From contig CM055279.1 of assembly GCA_029237695.1 (NCBI GenBank), positions 19,719,919 through 19,783,918 of the forward strand: a DNA stretch of 64,000 nucleotides. Direction: 5' to 3'. Below, piece by piece: positions 10,461-20,552 of this stretch; positions within the stretch are counted from its first letter, which is position 1, and every line of letters begins with the position of its first letter. Position numbers and translations under genes: made by a program. Below the pieces are notes generated by a model, which worked only from the letters and a program-made list of their open reading frames with translations, was not told the origin of the DNA and did not search any database. Source of the stretch: Conchocele bisecta (taxonomy: Eukaryota > Mollusca > Bivalvia > Lucinida > Thyasiridae).

Positions 10461-11099
10461 TTTTAATAATTCTAAAGAATTAATTAGCAATCAATACCAA
10501 TTCACGATTGGAGATGCCCACTCTGCCATAATATGTGGGCAGACAGGATGTGGAAAAACGATTTTCATCCTAGACTTGCTCGAGGGCTCCTACCGCGATG
10601 CCTTTCGCCACATTGTGATCCTGTGTCCCACTGTGCGGCACAACGATATTTATCAGCGGCGCCCGTGGATATGGACCGACCCTGAGGTATACGTTATTGA
10701 CCCTGGTGATAGGCTTCACGATTGGCTGCGTGGTTTATACCAAAGATTGCAGGGTGAGCCCACCCTATACGTGATTGACGATTGCTCAGCCAAGGCGGCG
10801 ATGACCAAAAAGAAGGACATGCTCTCCGAGCTCGCATTTTCTGGCCGCCATGCTAGGCAAAGCGTATGGATATCCACTCAAAGTACAACGCCGTCCTCAA
10901 GGATCTGCGCGAGCAAACGAAATGGGTCGCCCTCTTTCACTGCAAGGACCGAGACTCATTCGATGACTGTCTTCGAGAGAATGACGTTATCCCAACGCGC
11001 GAGGAGCGCCTGGAGGTTCGACAGATGCTTTCGGAAACTAAGCACGCCAAGCTTTTGCTAAAGACTGATCAACCAACTGCTTACGAAGTTATCAATTAA
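10432..11099 (+). pseudogene. Packaging ATPase (A32/FtsK-HerA type), one frameshift
   Basis: A protein of about 222 residues. Walker A GQTGCGKT lies near residue 36 and Walker B LYVIDD near 115, followed by FSGRHARQSVWISTQ. This is the pattern of viral genome-packaging ATPases of the A32-like FtsK/HerA group, which pump DNA into preformed capsids. A one-base deletion near 10880 shifts the C-terminal 70 residues (DLREQTKWVALFHCKDRDSF and on). The start inside the capsid gene's last codons is conserved in all copies, so the two are probably co-transcribed. Confidence 0.85.
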
Positions 11100-11149
11100 T
11101 TTTATAATTAATTTGCAATTACTTAACGCTCGTTAGTAATTGCCGAGTA

Positions 11150-11264
11150 AATGCTTAACAATACTTAACAATTGCTGAACAATGCTGAACAAATGCTAAA
11201 CAATGCTGAACAAATGCTTAACAAATGTTGAACAAATGCTGAACAATGGTTAACAATGTTAACA
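11150..11264. repeat. Short tandem repeat array, TGCTGAACAA-type
   Basis: About ten units of 9-12 bases (AACAATGCTGAACAAATGCT and variants) follow the ATPase stop. The array is kept at the same place in B (expanded to about 300 bp) and C. The units repeat a TTRAACAAT-like core. A role in transcription termination, replication or protein binding is possible. Confidence 0.8.
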
Positions 11265-11397
11265 ATTTGGTGCTCCGCTGCGAGCTTTGTTGCGAGCATA
11301 ATGGTGATCATAAGTATCGGGTGGTGCGCTTGGCAATATGTTAAAGTGATGAGACTTGTTAGAATAGTTAAATTAATTTTAAGAAAATTAGCAATAA

Positions 11398-12089
11398 TGA
11401 ACTGCGACGAACTTCTCGATCAGCTAATGGAAGAAACCTCAAATCCGACTGCCAACACCCTGAAAGATAATGAAACATCAACTCCGACAGAGCAATCGGG
11501 ATCAACTCCAACTCCAACGGCGGTTGGTATTGGGTTGAGTGCAAATACTCCGAATGAAAATGCGGCGCGACGAGAGTGGCTAGCTGCGCTGGTTGCTGGG
11601 GGACAATCGGAGCATTATCTCGGTAGGCGTCTCTCAGTTTTTCAGGTGGATAAGATGTCAGATGCGGAGATCGATAAAATGTATGCGCGATACGAATCTA
11701 GGTTGGGTGCGGAGATGACAAAAACTCTTGGATCGGCGGCTATTCATTTGTACGCAACCGCCGTTAGTATATTTCTCCCTATACCAAACACCGCGGGATT
11801 GATTGGCGATCTAGAGACTGACCCTTTTATAGGTCACACTCTTAGAACAGCCTGCTGCTCAATTTATCACAAGTTTGGAATGTACTTAGCTCCGCTGACA
11901 ACCGCGTTGACCACGGGTAAACACTGTCAATTTGGACATATATGCCCACGAACTATAAGCCCTAATATTAATATCATAAATGATGACACAGGACACACCT
12001 GCGAGAGTGACGGAACAGCAATCTCCACCAGCGTTGGTGATTGCTCCAACCCAATCGAACCCGATTGCAGCACTTCCAACTCCGATTGA
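11398..12089 (+). CDS. Conserved element protein, function unknown (about 230 aa)
   Basis: It starts at MNCDELLDQLMEE. A low-complexity Thr/Pro/Asn region (residues about 20-60) is followed by the conserved AARREWLAALVAGGQSEHYL, a charged VDKMSDAEIDKMYARYESRL segment, a semi-hydrophobic GSAAIHLYATAVSIFLPIP helix, and a Cys/His-rich end (TACCSIYHKFG, KHCQFGHICP) that could bind metal. The open frame continues upstream to 11256 and would add a hydrophobic N-terminus. That extension is also in frame in B and C, so a longer protein is possible. It overlaps the next gene by 110 bp in another frame. Confidence 0.72.
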
Positions 12090-12477
12090 TCCTCCAACCC
12101 AATCGCGATTGGAGTTGGGGGTTGCACGACATAAAAACCCAAAAAGGCAGGCAGCTGGGAGGGCGGCGGCTGCCACCCGAAAAGTTAAACAAGATAAAAT
12201 ACTCGACGAGCTTCGAGAGGCTAAACAGTCGTTGCAATCGGGGACAGAGACAGCAAAACATCTGAAGACAGAGCAATCGGGTTCAACAGTGTTGAGTACA
12301 ACAACACCCCCAATTCACGAATTGGAAGCACACTCAACACAAAATCGAGGTTGGGCGAATCCGACTGAACCCCAATTCACGAATTGGAGTTGGGTTGTTG
12401 GTGGTGGTCTGGCAGTTATTGGTGCCCTGTGCGTTTGCAAATATCCCCTATTACACCAATCCTTATCGAAAAAATAA
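11980..12477 (+). CDS. Basic protein with C-terminal membrane anchor (165 aa)
   Basis: The N-terminal part is Pro/Thr/Gln-rich. A strongly basic patch KNPKRQAAGRAAAATRK (residues about 50-67) is followed by a helical KILDELREAKQSL, another low-complexity linker and one C-terminal hydrophobic helix, WVVGGGLAVIGALCVCKY, before a Lys-rich tail. A tail-anchored, nucleic-acid-contacting virion protein is plausible. I do not recognise a named family. It is intact here but frameshifted in B and C. The first ATG lies inside the previous gene. Confidence 0.7.
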   Translation: MMTQDTPARVTEQQSPPALVIAPTQSNPIAALPTPIDPPTQSRLELGVARHKNPKRQAAGRAAAATRKVKQDKILDELREAKQSLQSGTETAKHLKTEQSGSTVLSTTTPPIHELEAHSTQNRGWANPTEPQFTNWSWVVGGGLAVIGALCVCKYPLLHQSLSKK

Positions 12478-12575
12478 CCAGCCAGTGTTCCGAAGAAAGT
12501 TACGAAACACCAATCGCGATTGGATGCGCCCCATTTAAACATTGATCGCGACCCCTTTTATATGCAATAATTATA

Positions 12576-12809
12576 ATGGCTGAACAAGATGGTAAAATGT
12601 TAGTAAATGCGCTTTATCACGCCGTGGTGATATCGGGTTTCAGTATCGGGTATGCTCGACTATCAAAGATGGCCCTAGGAGGGTCCGCTCCCAAATTGGA
12701 CTTTACTGTGAGAGACATATGGCTCGCGACCTTAGATGTAGCGGCCGCAGTTTGGACCCGAGATTATCTAGTTAAAGCTGGAATTCTACCCGTTAATATA
12801 TGGAAATAA
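12576..12809 (+). CDS. Small hydrophobic protein (77 aa)
   Basis: It opens with MAEQDGKMLVNALYHAVVIS. One hydrophobic helix near the N-terminus is followed by GGSAPKLDFTVRD and a second, weaker helix (LATLDVAAAVW). The frame is intact here and in C, broken in B. It ends in TAA immediately followed by the ATG of the next gene, an arrangement kept in C. A small membrane or virion-associated protein is likely; the function is unknown. Confidence 0.75.
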   Translation: MAEQDGKMLVNALYHAVVISGFSIGYARLSKMALGGSAPKLDFTVRDIWLATLDVAAAVWTRDYLVKAGILPVNIWK

Positions 12810-13244
12810 ATGGCTTCAATCGCAGTAATAGTAGGTGGTGCGCTTGTAAACGCATTGGCGTTCAGTGGTAGCAACTTTATATTCTCTAAAATGAGAAGCT
12901 CGAACGTGGATGAGGAGCGCAAGCGTCACCATTTAGCTGTAGAACAACTCAATAGCGCAAAGGAAGCATGGTCGAAAAAACGAACCGCCCATCTGGACTG
13001 GGTCAACGAAGAGCTTCGCCGCGAAAATCACGCCGCACAAACTTTTCAGAACGTTGAAGAAGCCAACCGCGAGTACGCGCTGGCATATCCACACAAAAAT
13101 CTCGCGCCGCTGGATCGCGAGCCCCAACTTTCAGATTTCTATGTACCGACAGAGCCCCAAAAAGACCGCGAGATCGCGTTCATCGTCGTGGGAATGGGTG
13201 TTGTGGGGCTCGTCGGCTACTATATTCAATCGAGATTTAATTAA
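12810..13244 (+). CDS. Membrane protein with central coiled coil (144 aa)
   Basis: An N-terminal hydrophobic segment (AVIVGGALVNALAFSGSNFIF) precedes a charged helical middle (about residues 30-75, with HLDWVNEELRRENHAA) and a short linker (LSDFYVPTEPQKDREI). A C-terminal hydrophobic helix follows (FIVVGMGVVGLVGYYI). Two membrane anchors joined by a coiled coil suggest a structural membrane protein. The frame is intact here and in C, and truncated by a deletion in B. Confidence 0.77.
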   Translation: MASIAVIVGGALVNALAFSGSNFIFSKMRSSNVDEERKRHHLAVEQLNSAKEAWSKKRTAHLDWVNEELRRENHAAQTFQNVEEANREYALAYPHKNLAPLDREPQLSDFYVPTEPQKDREIAFIVVGMGVVGLVGYYIQSRFN

Positions 13245-13291
13245 TTATTTTAAATAATTTTTTTTATAAATATATATATATATATAGAACG

Positions 13292-13642
13292 ATGTCAGTT
13301 GACGAACTTTATTTTGCTATGATTGATGTAGGCTACACTGCCCTTAAACACCGCATAGCTGGCGCAGGGGGTATGATTCGTCTGGCCCGAGATTCTCTCG
13401 AGACGTGGCGCGAGGACGAAAAAGCGGCCACACTTTTCGCAAAGCGGATGTTAGATTCCTCCACCAATCCTGGGGGATTGGATTTTCCCAAGTTCCTTCA
13501 GAACTTAACCTCCAATCGCGATTGTACTTCCAACAAAGGTTCATTATTATCGGCGCAGTTACCGGACGATCTGGCGAGGGCATGTTGGAGATTGTCCGAT
13601 ATATTAGAATACTTCTCATACGATGAACACGCGCAAACTTGA
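13292..13642 (+). CDS. Small helical protein upstream of integrase (116 aa)
   Basis: It starts MSVDELYFAMIDVGYTALKH after a TATATATA run (13267-13283) that may be its promoter. It is predicted mostly helical, with a conserved ETWREDEKAATLFAKRMLDS core and a conserved LPDDLARACWRLSDILEYF end. There is no membrane segment and no family I recognise. Its last 20 bases overlap the integrase start in another frame, as in C, so the two are probably expressed together. Confidence 0.75.
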   Translation: MSVDELYFAMIDVGYTALKHRIAGAGGMIRLARDSLETWREDEKAATLFAKRMLDSSTNPGGLDFPKFLQNLTSNRDCTSNKGSLLSAQLPDDLARACWRLSDILEYFSYDEHAQT

Positions 13643-14632
13643 TAACAAACTATCGGTTCGCCTAGCACGCAAGCTAGCAAACACATACTACATATGGAAG
13701 GGACTCAAGAACCTCGCGGCGGCGACCAAGGTTTCAGGAAACGCTGTCAAGGAATGGCTCAAGAAGCAGGTCATCTGGCAGATCTATTTACCCGCGCCTC
13801 ACAATATTCCGCGCCCGAAATTCGACGTGCCGGTGCCGAACCAAGTTCACCAAGCGGATCTCCTGTTTCTCCCTCACGATCGCGTCGGTCGCAAGACGTA
13901 CAAGTACGCACTGACAATCGTTGACGTAGCGAGTCGTTATAAGGGGGCTGAGCCGTTGGCCACCAAAGAGTCGAAGAAGGTGGCCGAGGCTCTCTCCCGA
14001 ATATATCAGAGGAGTCCTCTCAAATGGCCGAATCTTCTCCAGGTCGATACCGGCAGCGAGTTCATGGGCGCGTCTCTCATCTATTGTCTAAGCACGACGT
14101 TTCTGTCAGACGCGGTCGCGTCAACATCCACCGGGACCAGGGGATCGTGGAGCGCTTCAATCGAACCCTGGCTGAGAGACTGTTCGGACACCAATACGCC
14201 AAAGAACTTGTAGACCCTCATTCGCGATCAACCGAGTGGGTGGCCAGACTGCCCGCCGTGGTCTCCGCACTGAACGGATAGGTGACCAGATTGATAGGTA
14301 AGAAGCCTGTAGATGCTATCAAATTTAAAAGGGTGACGAGCAAGCCCTCTGCCGTCTCGCGTGGGCGACCCGTTGGTTTAGAGGAGCAACGGCTTCCATC
14401 GGATATTGACGTCAGGTACCTCTATCAACCGGGAGAGCTCGAAGGTGGCAGCCGCCGCGCGACTGATCCCGTGTGGTCTCTCAATGTATATCATCTAGAT
14501 CGATCTATTACCAAGCCCGATGAGCCCGTACTCTACTATTTGGATGATGGGCCATCTCGAGGGTTTGTTCGCGAAGAACTTATTATGGTGTCTTCTGACA
14601 CCCAGCTACCCCCGGATCGTCAGAGTCTTTAG
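13623..14632 (+). pseudogene. Retrovirus-type DDE integrase, broken
   Basis: A protein of about 330 residues: N-terminal helical DNA-binding-type region (LKNLAAATKVSGNAVKEWLKK), then the rve core with catalytic Asp in HQADLLFLPHD, Asp in LLQVDTGSEFMG and Glu in RDQGIVERFNRTLAERL, and a C-terminal chromodomain/SH3-like part. Such enzymes insert Polinton ends and make 5-6 bp target duplications. A two-base indel near 14065 and a stop at about 14279 break it. The C copy (50181-51179) is open throughout. Confidence 0.88.
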
Positions 14633-14679
14633 ATTGCTAATTTTCTTAATTTTTTCAAAATTATTAATTAAATAAATTA

Positions 14680-17600
14680 TTAGAGAGGTTCTGTATGTAT
14701 TCCGTCTGGTAATACGCGTCTTTTATCGTAGTATGCCTAGAGTCCTAATTTTTGTTGACAGTACGTTTTCATAAAGCCGTCTTTCATTTTAAATCCTCTA
14801 TTTTGTGCTACATCTATAATGTGTTTTCCATCTTCTGTAGTTTCACTTAGTACTCGTTTATATCTATCCCAATTTAAATTGTTAGTTCTCTTGGACATTC
14901 CTTTCGCAGAGTTTTTATTAATATAATTAAATTTTTCTACAAAATAACACTTACTAGATAACGCTATCGACCTATCTCCGCTAAATTCCATTTTGAAAAG
15001 TCCTGGCTCTCTTTCGCTCCATTTATCCCAAGCCAACCATTTCTTTTTTTCTTTTTCAAAATTTTTCAAACCCGTCTAGTAAGTTAGGTCTAATCAATTC
15101 CTCTATCGTTTTTCCACTAACTCGTATATACATACTATCTGTATCCATCTGTATTAATTCAAAGTCTTCTCTTTTTACGTATTTGTCTAGAAATTCGTAG
15201 TAAAATTCCAACATTCTCAATTTAGCTAGTTGATAAACCGCTATTCCACAATGGAATGGTCTCTTTACCGCACACCTGGGTTTTCTTGAAGATATTTCGT
15301 ACGCATCTCCTATTTCTTCCAAATCGTCAAAGAATGCAGATCTTAATGCTTTGTCAACACAGGTTTCGTTTTGTGTATATGTCGTATTTAAATGTCTCTC
15401 CGTGCCTCTATCATTTTTTCCACAACACGTGTTTCCTAATAATTTCATTATGTCGGCTACTGGTTTCTTATTTGGTTCTACATCACCTGTTCGTCTTGGG
15501 CTGTAACTACTTTTGCGAACCATTCGAATGGTTTTCCGCTAATATAATATATAACACGATGAACTTCAGTTATTTCTAGGCCGTGTTTTAAATACCATTT
15601 CAACAGTGGCGCGTACAGCAATACTTTAGTGGCAGTCTTAGATCCCACCAATTTTTTTCCATCTCTTACTTGTTACGGCCAGTTTTTGTTCGGGCCAGTA
15701 TCTTTTAAATATCTTAACATGTGTGTGGGAACTTCATCAACCTCTACTTCTCTGTTTATAAATATTGGGGACATTTCAGAAAACTTATCTTTTAAGTTGT
15801 GTGGAACTTCTATATCCACCTCCGCAAACCCAAACCAGTCTCCAGATAAAACTCTTTTACAAAACTTTTTAATAAATTTAGGGTTATGTGGGGTATCTAT
15901 ATGGTGTATAGTTTCTCTCCCACACGGCATCTCTTTATTTAACGTAGATAAATATAGCGCGTTTGCATCGTACCCCAAAACAGCCTTGCAAGGTTTGGAA
16001 CCCACTCTAATATTTGAAACACCAGCTTCTGCATATCGTGTAAATACTATTGATGGACCGCCAACTAGAGCGTCCTTCATCATTTCGTATGTTTTCTTCT
16101 TTTGGTGTATAGAGTATCCTCCGGTATAATCGTCTTCGAAGATTTTTGTTCTTTAATGGTTCCTCTCAATAAATATTGTATAGCTACTCCAGGTAGTGTT
16201 ACCGCATCTTTGAAAATATCCACACCTCTGTGTTTATAAAATTCACACATTTTGTTTTTTTCCACCGCTTCTAGGAACGGTGCTACATCTAAATCGTTAT
16301 AATATTTCAACCAATCTCTGAAAGTTTTCATATTATTTTCTTCGAAAATTCTACGACATTTTCTTAATTCTGTTTCATCTATTAACATTTTCCCAGATAG
16401 TTTGGAATACCAATTCTCTATATCCGGTAGTCCTGGGTAATCCAGTTTGTCTGGAGAATCTAACCACTCATAAGGAAAGAAAGAATTCTGTCCTTTGCAT
16501 TCGTAGGCTTTTATCCAACTGTCGTAACTTACACCAGGTCCTAGATAAAGTATTACATCAAGAAATCTAAACTCCGGAGTAAATGGAAATATTGTTGCGT
16601 TTGCACGTTTTCCGACCATTACTTTCTTTGTTGTTGATGCCAGTTCGCCTACTAGGTATTTCTTTATTAAGTTTATATCGTACTTACTGCTGTTAAAACC
16701 TATAACCGGTACTTGCTCTATCCACTGTTCGATCTTGGCGATTTGGTTTTTATGTAAATGTTCTGTATTAAACCCATATCTTGACGACACTTCTTCTCTT
16801 ATAGCTTTTCCCCTGACTTTCAAATCTTCTACGAATTTTTCTATAAGTTTTGCGGATCTTTATCACAAATATGAGTTACTGTTCCTGAGAAATTATCTCC
16901 TATACTAACGCTTACCGGAATGTGCTCGGCTTTCGTACTCTAGATTATTACCGAGAGTTTCAAATTCTGGGTTGAGATATGCCTCAAAATCGTATACTAT
17001 CTGATATGGATAAAGAGTAGTGTCGCAACCGATCTTTATGTCTTTACCCGTTCTTTGAAATTCGCATTCCCACATAACTACTAGGTTGAATTCTTTGCTT
17101 CTTCTAATAAATGTATCTCTTCTCATAGTGGATGCGTTCTTCTTTTCTATGCTTTGCATGAATCATCACCCGTGCCAGTAACAGCCGTGATATTGATATA
17201 CGGTATTGGTTTCCGTACAGTATCCATCTACTGGAGCTCCTAAAACCCATCTTTCACCCCCGTGTCCACACTGTTCGTGGTGAATGTGAATTTCCTCGCG
17301 CTTTTCCACAGAGTACATCCAATCGATCGCGCCATAACTGTTATAACTGTTTGGGTAGAACGCTTTCTCGAACGACGAACGCGGGCGCTCTAAATAATTA
17401 CCATCACATATTACTTTTGTCTCACCTTTCATACATGTTCCGTGTCTCTTCATATTACTCGCTTTCGTGAATTTCTGCTTGCAATTATCGCAGGCGTAAA
17501 TTTTAGATAGGTTTTTAAGGTTTTTTATCAGAAATGCGTGATTATTAAACAGTCCTATTGTCATTGGTTTATTACCTATTGCCTTATAGTGTGCTGGTAC

Positions 17601-18674
17601 CTTTTTCAACCACCATACGTTACATTCGGTGGGTTGATATACTTCTATACCGATTTTAAAAAACAAAAAACTCTTCAACCCCTTTTTCAGATCTGAAAAA
17701 GGAATTGGTGAATCCACATTACTACCAAAATATTGCTTACTAAGTTCTTTCGCCTTTTCTGTACATCTGTCGGGTCTTTTATCTGTCATATGCATAGCTA
17801 GACACCTGAACAGACAAAGATCGTCATTATACTTATCTAAAGAATACATACCTTTTTTATTCTTCAGCCATTCTGGAAGTTCTCCTCCTGCTGCTTTGGT
17901 CTTTATTGTAGTCCCAAATCTATTCCCCTACTACCCTGTATTAGCTTTACGAAAAACCTCTACCCATCTTACAAACTTCCACTTTGTATTCGGTCTGTCT
18001 ATTTTATCGGACATTATTCGTGTTTGCTCCTTATCTGACAGCCATTTATTAACGGTTTTCATTGATGATAGTGGTTCGCTACAGAGATTTTTGTGCATTA
18101 TTATAGTTACAGTTTTATTTTCCATTTTTAGTTTCCTCCATATGTTCTAGCTTGTAAGAATATGAATATCTCAAATAAAAATTATTGTTATATAAGGAGC
18201 GAGTTTATCGACATGCGTTCAAACCCGTTAATGTCAATGTTTTTACGAAAGGATAAGGTGTAACTACCCGTCTTCCATTTTCTACCTTTTCCAATGTTTC
18301 ATCGTGAGCCCCCAATATTTCTTCACCTTTTTCCACTATCGCGCGAACTATAGATCTTTTCTTATTATTTGGTATTTGGTCACCTGTGTGTCTAATTTGA
18401 GACAAATTATTGGTGCTTGAAGGTTTTATTACACTAGCCCTTAACTCCGCAATACTTTATTTTTTGATTCTGTTACTTCCTCCGCTTTGGATATATCATT
18501 AAATGCCCCTCTTTTATAGGCGCGGGTAAACCGCTTCATAAACACCTTATTCTTTGTGGCGTTTATCAGCTTTGTCAACCCCCTAACTCTCAACCGTTTA
18601 CTATAAGTAATCCCTAGAGATTCGGCTTCTCTTCTCAAACTTTATATTTCTGCTCTAGTTTCTGGCGTTATCAT
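14680..18674 (-). pseudogene. Protein-primed-type family B DNA polymerase, broken
   Basis: The gene spans about 4 kb in at least nine frame fragments; domains are described under the C copy. Visible here are the exonuclease motifs (DFEAYL, GFNSSKYDI, YYNDLDV) and the polymerase motifs DANALYLS, LLGNTCCGK and MDTDSMY. There is also a C2H2/C2HC-type finger (CDNCKQKFTKASNMKRH) and an OTU-like DDLCLFRCLAMH. The start at 18674 follows the inverted-repeat promoter. An in-frame stop (about 14737) shortens the tail relative to B, whose frame ends at the TAA equivalent to 14680. Confidence 0.88.
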
Positions 18675-18814
18675 ATTTTCTGTATATACTTTTGTATATA
18701 TACTTTTGTATAACCTATACAATTTATCTGTTCAATTGGACGTGAACAATTTATATAACGTTTTTTTTCACGTCCAATTGAACAGATAAATTTCATAGGT
18801 TATATACATATATA
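18675..18814. promoter_or_regulatory. Divergent promoter with 36-bp inverted repeat
   Basis: Between the divergent PolB and zinc-finger starts lies a near-perfect palindrome. The arm at 18711-18746 (AACCTAT, AATTTATCTGTTCAATTGGA, CGTGAA) pairs with 18767-18803. Each arm places the box CAATTGAACAGATAAATTTC-ATAGGTTATA just upstream of a start codon. The same box precedes other non-structural genes in B, C and D. It is probably a bidirectional early promoter with a symmetric protein-binding site. Confidence 0.72.
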
Positions 18815-19266
18815 ATGGAGTGTGTGACTTGTTGTAAGACGTTTACGTGTAAAGACTATCTACGAAAGCATCTAGCGAGACGTAGAAAGTTTCCTTGTGT
18901 CCCCCACAATTTCAATGCTCCAGATGCCCTTGTAAATTCGTTAGTGCCCAAACTCTTTGTAGACATAAGCAACTACGCTGTCAGGTGGCTAAAGGTGAAC
19001 GTGGTAGATTAGAGCTGGTAGAATTAGTTGCTGATCTGCGAAATAAATTAGCTATATCGGAGGAGAAAAATGAGTGTTGGAATATAAACTATTGTACTTG
19101 CATGAATGATTTCGACTTTTTTCAAAAGTCAATTACCAATATAATTGGGACTACAATAGCACCACCAACTTTTGGTTGGAGGTGGTATCATTTTGACTCC
19201 CTCTTTTCAAAATTATTTTCTCCAAAAATTCATAAATTTGCTGTCGGGAGACAATTTTCCTCGTAA
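18815..19266 (+). pseudogene. C2H2 zinc-finger protein, broken
   Basis: It begins MECVTCCKTFTCKDYLRKH and matches the intact B gene (24224-24532). A one-base deletion near 18905 shifts the second finger (CPCKFVSAQTLCRHKQLRC). After a short coiled coil (LVELVADLRNKLAISEEK) the frame runs into the terminal repeat and stops at 19266. The natural end is therefore uncertain. Confidence 0.75.
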
Positions 19267-19358
19267 AACCATTTTTTTGGCTTTTCGGGGGTGGTGGGGG
19301 TATTGTAGAGGGTTATAAATGATATCACGGTAAGTGGTATCATTTTGACTCCCTTACT
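19117..19358 (-). repeat. Element A right terminal inverted repeat
   Basis: Reverse complement of 1590-1836. The tip reads GACTCCCTTACT, and ATAAG follows at 19359. It shares its GGGGGTGGTGGGGGTATTGTAG and GCTGTCGGGAGACAATTT blocks with the right end of Element C. Confidence 0.93.
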
Positions 19359-19363
19359 ATAAG

Positions 19364-19633
19364 TTAAAATCACTGAATATCCGTATCAAACTAGAAAATT
19401 CTACGCGACAGTCATATTTTGAAACGGGGTGCTGGACTGTCTCTTGGCATAACAGTGTGACGCGGCAATCTAGAAGAAAATGCCGTGATGGTACCAGCAG
19501 AACAGTAACCCGGACGTGTTTCAACCAATTGTATGATGGTTTACATGCAGTACGTCAACTAAAGCGGAAATGGTTTGATGAAGTGTGCAAAGCTGCACTG
19601 GCAGAACGTCGGTATCTAAAACAACACGTATAA
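19364..19633 (+). pseudogene. Retroelement 5' ORF, SGNH-hydrolase-like, C-terminal part
   Basis: The frame resumes directly after the ATAAG duplication in the same phase as 1182-1589 and stays open to TAA at 19631-19633. It carries LYDGLHAVRQLKRKWF, in which DGLH fits the catalytic Asp-x-x-His of SGNH hydrolases. The upstream text CWTVSWHNSVT is also conserved-looking. Confidence 0.55.
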
Positions 19634-19779
19634 TTTTGGTAAGCGATTAGTAGTATAAAGCGTTGTCAGGTCCAATAGTTATTGACTTGTACACAGTATT
19701 TCATTGATGCAGTAAAACGTGTATATAGTAATCATCGTCTGATGACGAGAAACCAGTTAGGCCTATTGTGATGCCTGAC

Positions 19780-20520
19780 TCTTTCTGGGGGATGGGGGAG
19801 CTGAGTGATGATGGATGATTGGGATTAAAAATTTCGATTGTGTGTGCAGAAATAAACAAATGGGATGAAAAGGATAAATGCCAGTTCTTAGGGGTGAAAA
19901 TGAAGGGTAATGCGTTGAAAGTTTATTTTGAGCTAGATAATGCAACCCGCCAAGACTGGCATGCAACACAGGAAGCATTAGAAAGCAGATTTAAGACCAC
20001 AAAATAACCACAATTGTTCAAATCTCAATTTCTACTTCGGAAATGGAAACCCGGGGAAACTCTGTTAGAATTTGGGCAAGCAACAAGAACATTTTCGCGA
20101 AATGGATACCCAGATCTGAGTTCGGCAATGAGAGACGAATTAACTCGGGACCAGTTTATCCGTGGAATTGAGAACACAGAAATGGTACTGAGACTCAGGC
20201 ATAATTTGCCAAAAACACTAGATGACACTATCCGTATGTCCGTATGGCCATCGATTGGCAACCTCTCGAGACTGACGTAAGGGGAGTACCTTCCAATACG
20301 GTGGCTGCTGCAATTCTGACAGTGTAGCAGTTGCATCGGCATCGGGAAGCAATATGACACCAATGATGAAAGAGATGTTGGATCTATTGAAAGAAGACCG
20401 AGAGAGAAGACAACGGGAGCGGAATTACAGTGATAGTCAATATTTGAAAGAAATTGTCCTAAGGACAAAGAATGTTGGTACTGTCACAAGCTAGGACACT
20501 ACCAGTTTGAATTCCCTGTA
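19780..20520 (+). pseudogene. Ty3/Gypsy gag, broken
   Basis: Gag-like text, KCQFLGVKMKGNALKVYFEL, runs to a stop at 20005-20007 and continues in a shifted frame with WKPGETLLEFGQATRTFSR and RDQFIRGIENTEM, typical of retrotransposon capsids. Near 20470 a zinc knuckle remnant, CWYCHKLGHYQFEFP, has Phe where the last Cys should be. The gene is not functional. Confidence 0.75.
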
Positions 20521-20552
20521 AAACTGCAATCGGAAAACGCCGAGTAGTCGGG

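Larger units (their letters stand above)
1590..19358. mobile_element. Element A: Polinton/Maverick-like DNA element (17.8 kb)
   Basis: Terminal inverted repeats of about 245 bp enclose PolB, integrase, packaging ATPase and capsid-type genes, the hallmark set of Polintons/Mavericks. The ends begin AGT and are flanked by the 5-bp duplication ATAAG (1585-1589 and 19359-19363), which matches the 5-6 bp target duplications of retrovirus-type integrases. The left tip has extra AGT units compared with the right tip, probably slippage. Relative to B and C this copy is in the opposite orientation (PolB on the minus strand). Most long genes carry frameshifts. Confidence 0.93.

Noticed and set aside
5661..14632. 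Search for an adenain-type Cys protease among the structural genes
   Set aside because: No His-Asp/Glu-Cys arrangement with the usual spacing was seen in any small gene of A, B or C, so none is annotated.
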